Source: an uncultured Rhodospirillales bacterium
Lineage (GTDB): Bacteria; Pseudomonadota; Alphaproteobacteria; Acetobacterales; Acetobacteraceae
DNA: 64,000 nt
Direction: 5' to 3'
Assembly: GCA_903835235.1 (NCBI GenBank)
Contig: CAILMF010000005.1
Span: 62,001-126,000, forward strand
Of this stretch, positions 13,564 through 22,213 are shown piece after piece (the first letter of the stretch is position 1; each line of letters opens with the position of its first letter). The position numbers and the translations under genes were made by a program. The notes below the pieces were generated by a model. That model was not told where the DNA came from. It searched no databases and was given only the letters and a program-made list of their open reading frames with translations.

Positions 13564-13662
13564 GCTGGAGCATGATCGCCGCTTACTGAAGCGCTGATCA
13601 CGCTACGGCCGGTTTCGAGAGGCTGATTCACGGCTTGCGGCGATTCCGCCTTGGCCGATCAG
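13564..13662 (-). repeat. Twin-hairpin repeat family 1, copy D
   Basis: On the minus strand this reads CTGATC...GTGAATCAGCC, followed by a hairpin (13569-13604). It has the same layout as the copies near 32634, 42466 and 43318: a first hairpin ending in GAATCA, then a second hairpin with an AGCGCTT-like arm. It lies between the M20 gene and the element at 13666. Confidence 0.6.
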
Positions 13663-13665
13663 ATT

Positions 13666-13781
13666 CTACAGCACTATCCGCTCACGCTGAATCAGCGTGA
13701 GCAGATTTCGTGCTGTAGCTTCAATAGGTTGCAGAGCAAGAAATCCGTTCTGATGATTCCATCAGAACGGATATTGCTCTA
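13666..13781 (+). repeat. Twin-hairpin repeat family 2, copy 1 (contains the marR stop codon)
   Basis: A 116-bp element with two palindromes: CTACAGCACTATCCGC... pairing with ...GTGCTGTAG (13666-13718), and AGAGCAA..CCGTTCTGATG pairing with CATCAGAACGG..TTGCTCT (13733-13780). It is nearly identical to the reverse complement of 25863-25976. Its right end, TAGAGCAATATCCG on the minus strand, supplies the TAG stop of marR. Confidence 0.9.
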
Positions 13782-14225
13782 AGCGTCCCGCACGCCCACC
13801 AGCTTGCGCAGCAGCCGCAGGAATTCGTGCTGTTCCTCGGCGTTGAGCGGCGCCAGCAGCTTGTCGTTCACCCGCATCGTCGTTGGTTCCAGCTCCTGCA
13901 CCAGCTGCTCGCCGGCTTCGGTGAGCACCAGCTTGCGGCAACGGCGGTCGCTGCGGTCCACTTCCCGCGCCAGCAGGCCGCGACGTTCCAGCCGGGCGAG
14001 CACGTCGCCGGTGGTCCAGCGGTCCAGGTCCACCGTCTCGGCCAGGCTGTTCTGGTCCACGCCCGGGCGCAGCGCGAGTGCGACCAGGATGATGTATTGC
14101 GGGCTGGTGATGTCGAGGTCGCGGGTTTCCTCGGTGAACAGCGCCTGGCCGCGTTGGAAGGCGCGGCGCAGCAGGTAGCCGGCCTTCTCCCGCAGGTCAC
14201 GGATCGCCTCGGCCTGCGCGGGCAC
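13779..14225 (-). CDS. MarR family transcriptional regulator
   Basis: A 148-aa winged-helix repressor; such proteins usually sense phenolic or other small ligands. The DNA-binding region is visible as QNSLAETVDLDRWTTGDVLARLERRGLL, with a wing at DRSDRRCRKLVLTEAG. It starts with GTG, 1 bp after the stop of the luciferase-like gene, so it is the last gene of the six-gene minus-strand operon and is a good candidate for its regulator. Its stop codon is formed by a repeat element. Confidence 0.9.
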   Translation of the reverse strand: MPAQAEAIRDLREKAGYLLRRAFQRGQALFTEETRDLDITSPQYIILVALALRPGVDQNSLAETVDLDRWTTGDVLARLERRGLLAREVDRSDRRCRKLVLTEAGEQLVQELEPTTMRVNDKLLAPLNAEEQHEFLRLLRKLVGVRDA

Positions 14226-14226
14226 G

Positions 14227-15408
14227 TTATTCGGCCGCTGCTGCTGCGATGTTGGCGGGCGCCGTCGCGTCGCGCAGGGCGGGCATGACCTCGCGCGCGA
14301 AGAGCTCCATGTTCTTGCGCGTCAGCTCCGCCGGCAGGGTGCCGTAGTGCAGCCCGGCCATGACGATGTTGAAGCCGCCGCGGCGCTGATAGTCTGCCAG
14401 CTGGTCGATGACCGTCTGCGGGCTGCCACAAATGAAAGTGCCCTGCTCGATCATCTGTTCCATGGTGCGGGCGCCGCCGGTGATGGTCTTCTTGGCCTCC
14501 TGGATGCGCTTCATGCTGGCGATGCTGGTGTAGCCGGGCGGCAGCAGCATCTCCGGCGGCATGCGCAGGAACTTGTTGGCGAAGGCTTCGACGTGGGGCT
14601 TGGCCTCGCGGCGGGCGATCTCGTCGGTTTCGCCGACATGGATCTTCACGCTCCACCCGAGCTGGTCCGGGCTGGCCTGGTAGCCCATGCGGAGCGCTTC
14701 GTCGCGATAGGCCTGCATGTAGCGGAACAGCAATACGGCGGGCGTGGCGGTTTGCAGGTAGACGTAGCGCCTATCGGGATGGGCGGCGAAGGCGATGGTC
14801 TCGCTGCTGCCCTGGCTGGGAATCCAGATCGGCGGATGCGGCTTCTGGTACACGCGCGGCCACAGGTTGACGTAGGGGAAGTTGTAGTACTTGCCCTCGA
14901 AGGCGAAGGGGCCGTCGCGGGTCCAGCTCTGCACGATCAGGTCGTGGGCTTCGTGGAAGCGGGCGTGGCTTTCCGTCGGGTTCACCGCGAGCGAGTGGTA
15001 CTCCGCGCCGATGCCGCGGACGAAGCCGGTGATGATACGGCCGCGCGTAACGTTGTCCAGCACCGCGAACTCCTCGGCGACCGAGAGCGGGTTGCTGAGC
15101 ACCGGCAGGGCGCGGCCGAGGATGGCGATCTTCGTCGTTTTGGGGATGCGGCGGGCGAGCATACCCGCGAAGACGTTGGGGCAGGGCATCAGGCCGTAGG
15201 CGTTCTGGTGATGCTCGTTGACGCCGATGCCCTCGAAGCCGAGTTCGGCGGCGTATTCGAGCTCGTCCAGGTAGCGGTTGTACAGGTCGGCGCCGATCTC
15301 GGGGTCGTAGTAGCTGTTGGGCAGCGTGACCCAGGCGGATTTGTGCGTCTGGTCGTAGTCCGGGTCCAGCGCGGCATAGGGCATCAGGTGGAAGAAGAAG
15401 AACCTCAT
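14227..15408 (-). CDS. LLM class flavin-dependent oxidoreductase
   Basis: A 393-aa luciferase-like monooxygenase: a TIM-barrel enzyme that uses reduced flavin from a partner reductase. The N-terminus MRFFFFHLMPY and the stretches GFEGIGVNEHHQNAYGL and GRALPVLSNPLSVAEEFAVLD are typical. The start at 15408 overlaps the stop of the alpha/beta hydrolase gene (ATGA). No flavin reductase is encoded beside it. The neighbours (TauD, hydrolase fold, TctC, MarR) indicate a catabolic pathway with oxygenation; the substrate is unknown. Confidence 0.9.
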   Translation of the reverse strand: MRFFFFHLMPYAALDPDYDQTHKSAWVTLPNSYYDPEIGADLYNRYLDELEYAAELGFEGIGVNEHHQNAYGLMPCPNVFAGMLARRIPKTTKIAILGRALPVLSNPLSVAEEFAVLDNVTRGRIITGFVRGIGAEYHSLAVNPTESHARFHEAHDLIVQSWTRDGPFAFEGKYYNFPYVNLWPRVYQKPHPPIWIPSQGSSETIAFAAHPDRRYVYLQTATPAVLLFRYMQAYRDEALRMGYQASPDQLGWSVKIHVGETDEIARREAKPHVEAFANKFLRMPPEMLLPPGYTSIASMKRIQEAKKTITGGARTMEQMIEQGTFICGSPQTVIDQLADYQRRGGFNIVMAGLHYGTLPAELTRKNMELFAREVMPALRDATAPANIAAAAAE

Positions 15409-16160
15409 GGCGTGGGCTCCGCGATGAAGGTTTGCAGGGCTGCCAGCACGGCTTCGGGCGCGTCCAACTCGGCCAGGTGGGCGCAGGCGGGCAGCACCAG
15501 GTGGCGGGCGCCGGGGATGGCGGCGGCGAAGGCGGCACCATTGGCCGGCGGCACCACGCGGTCCGCCGCGCCGCTGAGGATTAGCGTGGGAAGGCGCAGG
15601 CGATGCAGCCACTTCAGCAGGTGCGGGTCGTGCAGGCGCGGCGCCCAGGCCATGCGGGCAAAGGCGTGGCGGTTCTTCAACTGGGTGTCGAGGTCGGCTT
15701 CATCCGTGGGTTGCGGCGCGTTGTGGAAGTTGGCGGCAACCGTTTCCTCCGGCGTGGCCAGGAAGGGGTCGGCGGCGTTCAGACCTTTTACTTGTATGCC
15801 CATGGGGTTGAGCAGGGCGAGGCGCGCGAGGCGGCTGCGGTCGCGCAGCGCGGCTTCGGCGGCGACCCAGCCGCCCAGCGCGCTGCCGACGAGGGTGACG
15901 TTGCGCAGGTCCAGCGCCTCCAGCAGTTCCAGCGTGAAGAGGGCGAGGTCGTGGATGTTGTCCAGCCAGTCCGGCGTTTCGCTGCCGCCGAAGCCGGGCA
16001 GGTCGGGGGCGATGACGGTGCAGCGTTGCGCCAGGCTTTGCAGCAGGGGCGGCCAGCCGCCGCCGTGCTCGGCGTGCAGGAACAGCAGGGGCGGGCCGTT
16101 GCCGGCCTGGCGCAGTACCGTGCGGCAGCCGGCGATGGTGATTTCGGTGGTGTCACTCAC
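15405..16160 (-). CDS. Alpha/beta hydrolase-fold protein lacking the serine nucleophile
   Basis: A 251-aa protein with the alpha/beta hydrolase fold: oxyanion region LLFLHAEHGGGW, PDLPGFGGS, acid GAADRVVPP (about 200) and histidine ACAHLAEL (about 229). The nucleophile elbow reads VGSALGG, where VGHSLGG or VGSSLGG is expected, so the nucleophile position (residue 94) is Ala. The enzyme may therefore not be a hydrolase in the usual sense. It overlaps the flanking genes on both sides. It is a probable lyase, dioxygenase-like or binding variant, or an inactive copy. Confidence 0.85.
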   Translation of the reverse strand: MSDTTEITIAGCRTVLRQAGNGPPLLFLHAEHGGGWPPLLQSLAQRCTVIAPDLPGFGGSETPDWLDNIHDLALFTLELLEALDLRNVTLVGSALGGWVAAEAALRDRSRLARLALLNPMGIQVKGLNAADPFLATPEETVAANFHNAPQPTDEADLDTQLKNRHAFARMAWAPRLHDPHLLKWLHRLRLPTLILSGAADRVVPPANGAAFAAAIPGARHLVLPACAHLAELDAPEAVLAALQTFIAEPTP

Positions 16161-16449
16161 GTTCGATATGCGCCCTGATCTCGCCGGCGTCGTTCACCCA
16201 GCCATGCTTGCCGGCGAAGCTGACCATGCGGCCGAATTCCTCCAACCAGCCGGCATCGCCGCCGCGGCCGGAAGCCTGGGCGATCCAGGTCGGGGAGACC
16301 CAGACATGCTCGCCCTCAAGCCGGCCGGCCACGCCCAGCGCCTGTTGCAGCGCCGTGCCTTCCAGCCCGCCGGAGACGACGAGCTTGAAGCGCTTGAGGT
16401 CCTCTGGCGCTTCCAGCGTGGCGGTGGCATTGGCGATACGGATCAACAC
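16153..16449 (-). CDS. Small conserved-looking protein of unknown function
   Basis: A 98-aa soluble protein with no signal peptide or membrane segment and no domain I recognise. It starts with GTG and overlaps the next gene (hydrolase fold) by 8 bp; the TctC gene ends 39 bp upstream. The tight packing says it is a real operon member, perhaps a subunit of the oxidoreductase or hydrolase-fold protein (inference). Confidence 0.65.
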   Translation of the reverse strand: MLIRIANATATLEAPEDLKRFKLVVSGGLEGTALQQALGVAGRLEGEHVWVSPTWIAQASGRGGDAGWLEEFGRMVSFAGKHGWVNDAGEIRAHIERE

Positions 16450-16488
16450 GGGCGACTTCCTGGAAGGGTAGTGCAGGCTGGCACGGGT

Positions 16489-17463
16489 TCAGGGAATCTG
16501 CACGCCGGTTTCGGTGACCACGCGGCGCCAGGTTTCGCGTTCGCGCGCCAGGAAGCTGCGGAAGGTGGCGGGCTCGCTGCCCACGGGCTCGAAGCCGATG
16601 TCGCGGAAGCGGGCGCTGACATTGGCCGACTTCACCGCGCGGGAGACGCCGTCGCCCCAGGCTTCCACGATGTTGGAGGGCGTTTCCGGCGGCAGGAAGG
16701 TGCCGATCCAGATCTGCGGCTCGAAGCCCTGCATGTTGCCCAGGCTGACCAGGGTGGGCGTTTCCGGCAGCACGGAGACGCGCTCCGGCCCCGTCACCGC
16801 CAGGCCCACGATGTCGCCGCTGCGGAGCTGGGCGATGACGCTGCCGCTGTCGAGGAAGCCGACCTTGACGTGGCCGGCCATCAGGTCGTTCACCAGCTTG
16901 GGGCCGGGGTAGGGGACGAGTTCGGTGTTCAGCCCCGCGCGCTTGCTGAACAAGGCCGCGTGGATATGGCTGGCGGTGCCGTGGCCGTAATTGCCGAAGG
17001 GGATCACCTCCCGCTGCGCCTTCGCCCAGGTGAGGAATTCCGCCACCGTCTTCACGCCCAGCGACTTCGGCACGCAGAGCACGCCGGCGGCGATCATCAG
17101 CTGGGAGACGGGCACCGCTTCGTTGAAGACATCGAAGGGCAGCTTCTTGTCCACCAGCGGCCCGAGCAGCACCGAGGAGATGCAGGTGATGGCGGTGAGG
17201 CCGTCCTTGCGGGCGCGCATGGCGGCCTGGTAGCCGACCACGCCGGCGCCGGCGGGCTGGTTTTCCACCACCACATTCTGGTTCCAGACGGCCTGCAGGC
17301 CCAGCGCCAGCACGCGGGTCACGGCGTCCGAGCCGCTGCCGGCGCCGCCATTATGCATCAGGCGGATCGGGCGTTCGGTGTCCCAGGGCAGGCGGTTCTG
17401 CGCCCGGGCCATGGCCGGCAGCGCAAGCGCCCCGGCGATGATGCTGCGGCGAGGGAGGGTCAT
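16489..17463 (-). CDS. TctC/Bug-family tripartite tricarboxylate transporter substrate-binding protein
   Basis: A 324-aa periplasmic binding protein. The N-terminus MTLPRRSIIAGALALPAMA looks like a Tat or Sec signal ending near ARAQ. The family pattern is clear: RPIRLMHNGGAGSGSDAVTR, VVENQPAGAGVVG, and YPGPKLVNDLMAGHVKVGF. Such proteins bind carboxylates or amides. No TctA/TctB membrane genes are nearby, so it is an orphan. It overlaps the TauD gene by 4 bp (ATGA). Confidence 0.92.
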   Translation of the reverse strand: MTLPRRSIIAGALALPAMARAQNRLPWDTERPIRLMHNGGAGSGSDAVTRVLALGLQAVWNQNVVVENQPAGAGVVGYQAAMRARKDGLTAITCISSVLLGPLVDKKLPFDVFNEAVPVSQLMIAAGVLCVPKSLGVKTVAEFLTWAKAQREVIPFGNYGHGTASHIHAALFSKRAGLNTELVPYPGPKLVNDLMAGHVKVGFLDSGSVIAQLRSGDIVGLAVTGPERVSVLPETPTLVSLGNMQGFEPQIWIGTFLPPETPSNIVEAWGDGVSRAVKSANVSARFRDIGFEPVGSEPATFRSFLARERETWRRVVTETGVQIP

Positions 17464-18362
17464 GCTGCGTCCAGCCATTGGTGTTGGAACTCCGGTGAGA
17501 AAACCTGGTCTGCCATGACCTGGCAGCGATGCATCAGCCGCGGCTCATCCGCGCCGTAATCGGCGACGGCGTTGTGCAGCGTGGAAAGGTGGTCCCACAG
17601 CAGCAGGTCGCCGACCTGCCAGTGGTGGGCGTGGTGGAAGCGCGGTTGCAGCTGGTGCTGGAACAGGTAGCCGAGGATGTCGGCGCTTTCGGCTGCGCTG
17701 ACGCCGTTGATGCGTTCGGCATAGCCGGGGTTGCAGTACAGCACGCGGTCGCCGCTGATGGGGTGGCGCAGGACGAGGGGATGCGTGGCGGGCGGGCGCT
17801 TGGCGCGCTCGGCCGGCGAGAGGGGCGGGCGGGTGCTGCCGGGGCGGTTGACCATGTTCTGCCAGAACACGTTGAAGTCGTGCGTCGCGGTCAGGCCTTC
17901 GATGCGGCGCTTCCAGTCTTCCGGCAGGGCCTGGTAGGCGGCGCGCATGTCGGCGAAGAGCGTGTCGCCCAGCGGGCGGCCGTTGCGGGTGGGGACCTGG
18001 ATGGCGTGAAGGACGTTGATGAAGCCGCGCGTGGCCGTATAGGACATGTCGGTGTGCCAGTCCTGGCCGGCATCGGGGATGCCGATGTTCACGCCGTTCT
18101 GGACGATGTTGGAGAGGATGCCGACTTCCGGCGCCTCCGCATGGTGGTACTTGCCGGAAACGCTGGTCTGGATATGGCCGAAGCGGCGGGAGAAGGCGGC
18201 GACGTCGCGCGGGTGCAGGTGCTGGTTTGGCAGGCGCAGCACGGCGTATTGGCCGAGCGCGTGCAGCACGGCGCGGAATACAGCGTCGGTCAACGGCTGG
18301 CGCAGGTCCAGGCCATGGATGGTGGCGCCCAGCGTGGCGGCATTCGGCTCGACGCGCAGCAT
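17460..18362 (-). CDS. TauD/TfdA family Fe(II)/2-oxoglutarate dioxygenase
   Basis: A 300-aa non-haem iron dioxygenase. The facial triad is visible as HTD (in DWHTDMSYT) and the distal His in LMHRCQVMAD. It is the first gene of the six-gene minus-strand operon and is divergent from hyuB with a 127-bp gap. Family members hydroxylate taurine, phenoxyacetates and many other acids; the substrate here is unknown. Confidence 0.9.
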   Translation of the reverse strand: MLRVEPNAATLGATIHGLDLRQPLTDAVFRAVLHALGQYAVLRLPNQHLHPRDVAAFSRRFGHIQTSVSGKYHHAEAPEVGILSNIVQNGVNIGIPDAGQDWHTDMSYTATRGFINVLHAIQVPTRNGRPLGDTLFADMRAAYQALPEDWKRRIEGLTATHDFNVFWQNMVNRPGSTRPPLSPAERAKRPPATHPLVLRHPISGDRVLYCNPGYAERINGVSAAESADILGYLFQHQLQPRFHHAHHWQVGDLLLWDHLSTLHNAVADYGADEPRLMHRCQVMADQVFSPEFQHQWLDAA

Positions 18363-18489
18363 GGGCCGCGGCTTCCTCCCTAGATTGCCGACGAGCCGAC
18401 CATGGCGGCGGCGGCTCTGTCAATCGGTGGGCGGTGACAGCCGGGCGCCCCCGGCCTAGCCTTTGCGCTTCACGCTGCGGGGACGGGCA
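18363..18489. promoter_or_regulatory. Divergent promoter region between TauD operon and hyuB operon
   Basis: These 127 bp separate two divergent operons and must carry both promoters unless one lies within a gene. I see no clear -35/-10 boxes or palindrome. It is a natural place for the operon-encoded MarR protein to bind (inference). Confidence 0.4.
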
Positions 18490-20127
18490 ATGGACGAAGG
18501 CTTCGATGCGATCACGCTGGAAATCTACTGGTCGCGGCTGATCTCCATTGCCGATGAGGCCGCCGCCGCCCTGCTGCGCACGGCGTTTTCCACCATCGTC
18601 CGCGAATCCAACGACTTCGGCACCGTGCTGATGGACGTGAACGGCGACAGCATCAGCGAGAATACCGGGGGGATCGCCAGCTTCAGCTGCATCTTGCCGC
18701 GGACGACCAAGCATTTCCTGGCGAAGTTCCCGGCCGAGAGCTGGCAGCCCGGGGATTGCGTGATCACCAATGACCCCTGGCTGGCGACCGGGCATCTGCC
18801 GGATATCACCGCGGTGTCGCCGATCTTCCACAAGGGGAAGTTGGTGGGGTTTGCGGGCAGCATCGCGCATAGCCCGGATGTCGGCGGCAGCCTGTGGAGC
18901 GCGGATTGCCGCGAGGTGTTCGAGGAGGGCATCCGGATTCCGCCGACGCGGCTGATCCGCGCGGGGGTGCGCAACCAGGAAATCCTGGACTTCTTCCTGG
19001 CCAATGTGCGGGTGCCGGACCAGGTGAGCGGCGACCTGGAAGCGCAGATCACCGCGAATGAGGTGTGCGCGGCGCGGTTGGATGAGTTTCTGGGCGATAC
19101 CGGGCTGAGCGATTTGCAGGGGCTGAGCCGGGCGTTGCAGGCGCGGGCGGATTTGGCCATGCGGCGGGCGATCTCGGCAGTGCCGGATGGCGTCTATCGC
19201 GCCACGCTGGATGCCGATGGGTTTGAGCCGGATGTGACGCATATCCTCGTGGCCGTGACGGTGGCCGGCGAGCGCATGGTGATCGACTTCGAGGGCACGT
19301 CGAAGCAGATCGACCGCGGGATCAACTGCGTGATGAACTATACGCACGCTTATTCCGTGTACCCCGTGAAGTGCGCGCTGGACCCCTTCACGCCGCGGAA
19401 CGAGGGCAGCTATCGCGCCATTGAGGTGCGGGCGCCGGAGGGGAGCATTTTGAATCCGCGCTTCCCCGCGGCGGTGGGGTCGCGGCAGTTGACCGGGCAT
19501 TTGCTGGCGGGCGCGATCTACAAGGCGTTGGCGGCGGTGATCCCGAAGCAGGTGATCGCGGAGTGCGGCGGGGCGCCGACGATGCGCTGCCTGTTCAGCG
19601 GCCAGGACCAGCATGGCGACAGGTTCAGCCAGGTGCTGTTCGCCAGCGGTGGCATGGGGGCCAGCCCGCATCGGGATGGGCTGGCGACCACGGCGTTTCC
19701 GACCAATGCCGGCGCCGGCTCCATCGAGGCGTTCGAGAATGTCGCCCCGCTGGTGGTCTGGAGCAAGCAGTTGCGGCCGGATAGCGGCGGCGCCGGGCAG
19801 TTCCGCGGTGGCATGGGGCAGGAGGCGATCATCGAGGTGCGTTCGCCCGGGCCGCTGCGGCTTTCGTTGATTTCGGACCGGCGCGACCATCCGGCGCAGG
19901 GCGTGCTGGGCGGCAAGCCCGGTGCGGCGGCGGAGATCGTGTTCAGCGACGGGACGCGGCCGCATCCGAAGTCGCGCACCACCATTGAGCCGGGGATGAA
20001 GCTGCACATGCGCTATGCCGGCGGCGGGGGATATGGGCCGCCGAGTGCCCGTGATCCGGCGGCCTTGGCGGCCGATATTCGCGACGGCTACGTGACCGAT
20101 GCTGCCGCCTACAAGGGAGATGCGTGA
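18490..20127 (+). CDS. hyuB: Hydantoinase B / oxoprolinase family protein
   Basis: A 545-aa beta-type subunit of the ATP-dependent hydantoinase/oxoprolinase/acetophenone carboxylase family. Typical stretches are LEIYWSRLISIADEAAAAL near the N-terminus, GDCVITNDPWLATGHLPDI and AHSPDVGGS. The ATG at 18490 is chosen over an upstream in-frame ATG because it gives the usual family N-terminus. hyuA begins 1 bp after its stop. Confidence 0.92.
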   Translation: MDEGFDAITLEIYWSRLISIADEAAAALLRTAFSTIVRESNDFGTVLMDVNGDSISENTGGIASFSCILPRTTKHFLAKFPAESWQPGDCVITNDPWLATGHLPDITAVSPIFHKGKLVGFAGSIAHSPDVGGSLWSADCREVFEEGIRIPPTRLIRAGVRNQEILDFFLANVRVPDQVSGDLEAQITANEVCAARLDEFLGDTGLSDLQGLSRALQARADLAMRRAISAVPDGVYRATLDADGFEPDVTHILVAVTVAGERMVIDFEGTSKQIDRGINCVMNYTHAYSVYPVKCALDPFTPRNEGSYRAIEVRAPEGSILNPRFPAAVGSRQLTGHLLAGAIYKALAAVIPKQVIAECGGAPTMRCLFSGQDQHGDRFSQVLFASGGMGASPHRDGLATTAFPTNAGAGSIEAFENVAPLVVWSKQLRPDSGGAGQFRGGMGQEAIIEVRSPGPLRLSLISDRRDHPAQGVLGGKPGAAAEIVFSDGTRPHPKSRTTIEPGMKLHMRYAGGGGYGPPSARDPAALAADIRDGYVTDAAAYKGDA

Positions 20128-20128
20128 G

Positions 20129-22213
20129 ATGGCTGGGACCGCGCGCATCGGCGTTGACGTTGGCGGCACCTTCACCGACCTGGTGCTGCATGATCCCGCC
20201 CGGGATCTGGTGCACACGGGCAAGCTGCTGACCACGCCGGATGATCCCAGCGAGGCGATCATTGAAGGCACCCTGCGGGTGTTGCAGGAGGCGGGGCTGA
20301 CGCCGGCCGACCTGCATTCCATCGTGCATGGGACGACGTTGGTGACGAATACCGTCATCGAGCGGACCGGGGCGAAGGTGGGGCTGCTGACCACGGCGGG
20401 GTTCCGCGACAGCATCGAGATTGCCAAGGAAATTCGCTACGACCTGTACGACCTGTTCCTGGAGGCACCGCCGACGCTGGTGCCGCGGCATCTGCGCCGC
20501 GAAATCCCGGAGCGCCTGGACGTGCACGGCACCACGCTGCTGCCGCTGGACGAGGCCGCGGTAGCGCGGGAGGCGACGGCGCTGGTGGCCGAGGGCTGCG
20601 AGGCGCTGGCGATTGGCTTCCTGCACAGTTATCGCGACGCGCGGCATGAACTGCGGGCGCGCGAGGTGGTGCGGGCGCTGTTCCCGGATTTGGCCATCAC
20701 GCTGTCGGCCGAAGTCGCGCCGGAGATACGCGAGTTCGAGCGGACCTCCACCGCCTGCGCCAATGCCTATGTGCAGCCGCGGATGAAGAAGTACCTGGAC
20801 AAGCTGGAAGCGGATTTGGCGCGGATCGGCTTCGACGGGCGGCTGTATGTCATGCTCTCCGGCGGCGGCATCGCGGCTGTCAGGGAGGCGAAGGAGTTTC
20901 CGATCCGGCTGATCGAGAGCGGGCCGGCGGCGGGGGCCATGGCGGCGGCATTTCTGGCCAAGCTGGCGGGGCTGGACCGCGTGGTGTCCTACGACATGGG
21001 CGGCACCACCGCGAAGATGTGCCTCGTCGAGGACGGCGCGCCGGACCACAAATTCGACTTCGAGGCCGGGCGCGTCAGGCGCTTCGTCAAGGGCAGTGGC
21101 TTGCCGTTGAAGGTCTCGGTGGTCGATATGATCGAGATAGGCGCCGGCGGCGGCAGTATTGCGCGGATTGAGCCCGGGAGCGGGCTGATGAAGGTCGGGC
21201 CGCGCAGCGCCGGGGCCAAGCCGGGGCCGGTCTGCTACGGGCGCGGCGGGACCGAGCCTTGCGTGACCGATGCCGACCTGATGCTGGGAAGGTTGGACGC
21301 GAAGTACTTCCTGGGCGGCGAGTTGGCGCTGGACGGGGGCCTGGTGCAGCGCGCCTTCGCCACGGGCGTTGCCGAGAAGCTGGGCGTCAAGCCGATGGAT
21401 GCGGCGCTGGGCGTGCAGCGCATTGTCGATGAGACCATGGCGGCGGCGACGCGGATGCACCTAGCGGAGAAGGGCAGGGACCCGCGCGGCTATACGCTGA
21501 TCGCCTTTGGTGGCGCCGGGCCGGTGCATGCCTGGAACCTGGCGCGGCTGCTGAAGATAGAGCGGATGCTGGTGCCGCTGGGGGCGGGGGTTGCCTCGGC
21601 GCTGGGCTTCCTGGTGGCGCCGCCGGCCACCGACATGGTGCGCAGCTATGTCGCGCGGCTGGAGCGGCTGGACTTCGCGCATGTGAACGCGCTGTTCGCC
21701 GCCATGGCGGCGGAGGGGCGGAAGCTGCTGGAGGAGGCCGGGGCCGACCCGGCGACCCTCAGCTTCAAGCCGGCGGCGGATATGCGGCATGTGGGCCAGG
21801 GGTTTGAAATCCCGGTGCCGCTGCCGGCGTTGGAGATCGGCGAGGGCGATGTGGTGGCGCTGAAGGAGGCGTTCTTCACCAGCTACCTCAAGACTTTTGG
21901 GAGAGTGGTGCGGGAACAGCCGATCGAGGCGTTGACCTGGCGTCTCGCGGTCTCCGCGCCGGGCTTGGATATCCGCATTGGCGCGGCGACCCTGGCCCCG
22001 CCCAGCCTGACCCCGCGGGGACAGCGCAGCGTGACCTTCGAGACCCATGGCACGCTGGAGGTGCCGGTCTATGACCGCTACGCGCTGCGGCCCGGCATGG
22101 AATTCGCTGGGCCCGCGCTGGTCGAGGAGCGGGAGAGCACCTGCGTCGTCGGCCCGGGCGCCCGCTGCCATGTGGACGCGCATCTCAACCTGGTGGTGGA
22201 GTTGAACGGATGA
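20129..22213 (+). CDS. hyuA: Hydantoinase A / oxoprolinase family protein
   Basis: A 694-aa ATP-binding subunit. The actin-like phosphate motif IGVDVGGTFTDLVLHD lies at the N-terminus; HGTTLVTNTVIERTGAKVGL and SYDMGGTTAKM are the other family signatures. It works with HyuB to open a cyclic amide or carboxylate substrate at the cost of ATP. Its stop overlaps the next ATG (ATGA), tying it to a binding protein that probably delivers the substrate. Confidence 0.93.
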   Translation: MAGTARIGVDVGGTFTDLVLHDPARDLVHTGKLLTTPDDPSEAIIEGTLRVLQEAGLTPADLHSIVHGTTLVTNTVIERTGAKVGLLTTAGFRDSIEIAKEIRYDLYDLFLEAPPTLVPRHLRREIPERLDVHGTTLLPLDEAAVAREATALVAEGCEALAIGFLHSYRDARHELRAREVVRALFPDLAITLSAEVAPEIREFERTSTACANAYVQPRMKKYLDKLEADLARIGFDGRLYVMLSGGGIAAVREAKEFPIRLIESGPAAGAMAAAFLAKLAGLDRVVSYDMGGTTAKMCLVEDGAPDHKFDFEAGRVRRFVKGSGLPLKVSVVDMIEIGAGGGSIARIEPGSGLMKVGPRSAGAKPGPVCYGRGGTEPCVTDADLMLGRLDAKYFLGGELALDGGLVQRAFATGVAEKLGVKPMDAALGVQRIVDETMAAATRMHLAEKGRDPRGYTLIAFGGAGPVHAWNLARLLKIERMLVPLGAGVASALGFLVAPPATDMVRSYVARLERLDFAHVNALFAAMAAEGRKLLEEAGADPATLSFKPAADMRHVGQGFEIPVPLPALEIGEGDVVALKEAFFTSYLKTFGRVVREQPIEALTWRLAVSAPGLDIRIGAATLAPPSLTPRGQRSVTFETHGTLEVPVYDRYALRPGMEFAGPALVEERESTCVVGPGARCHVDAHLNLVVELNG

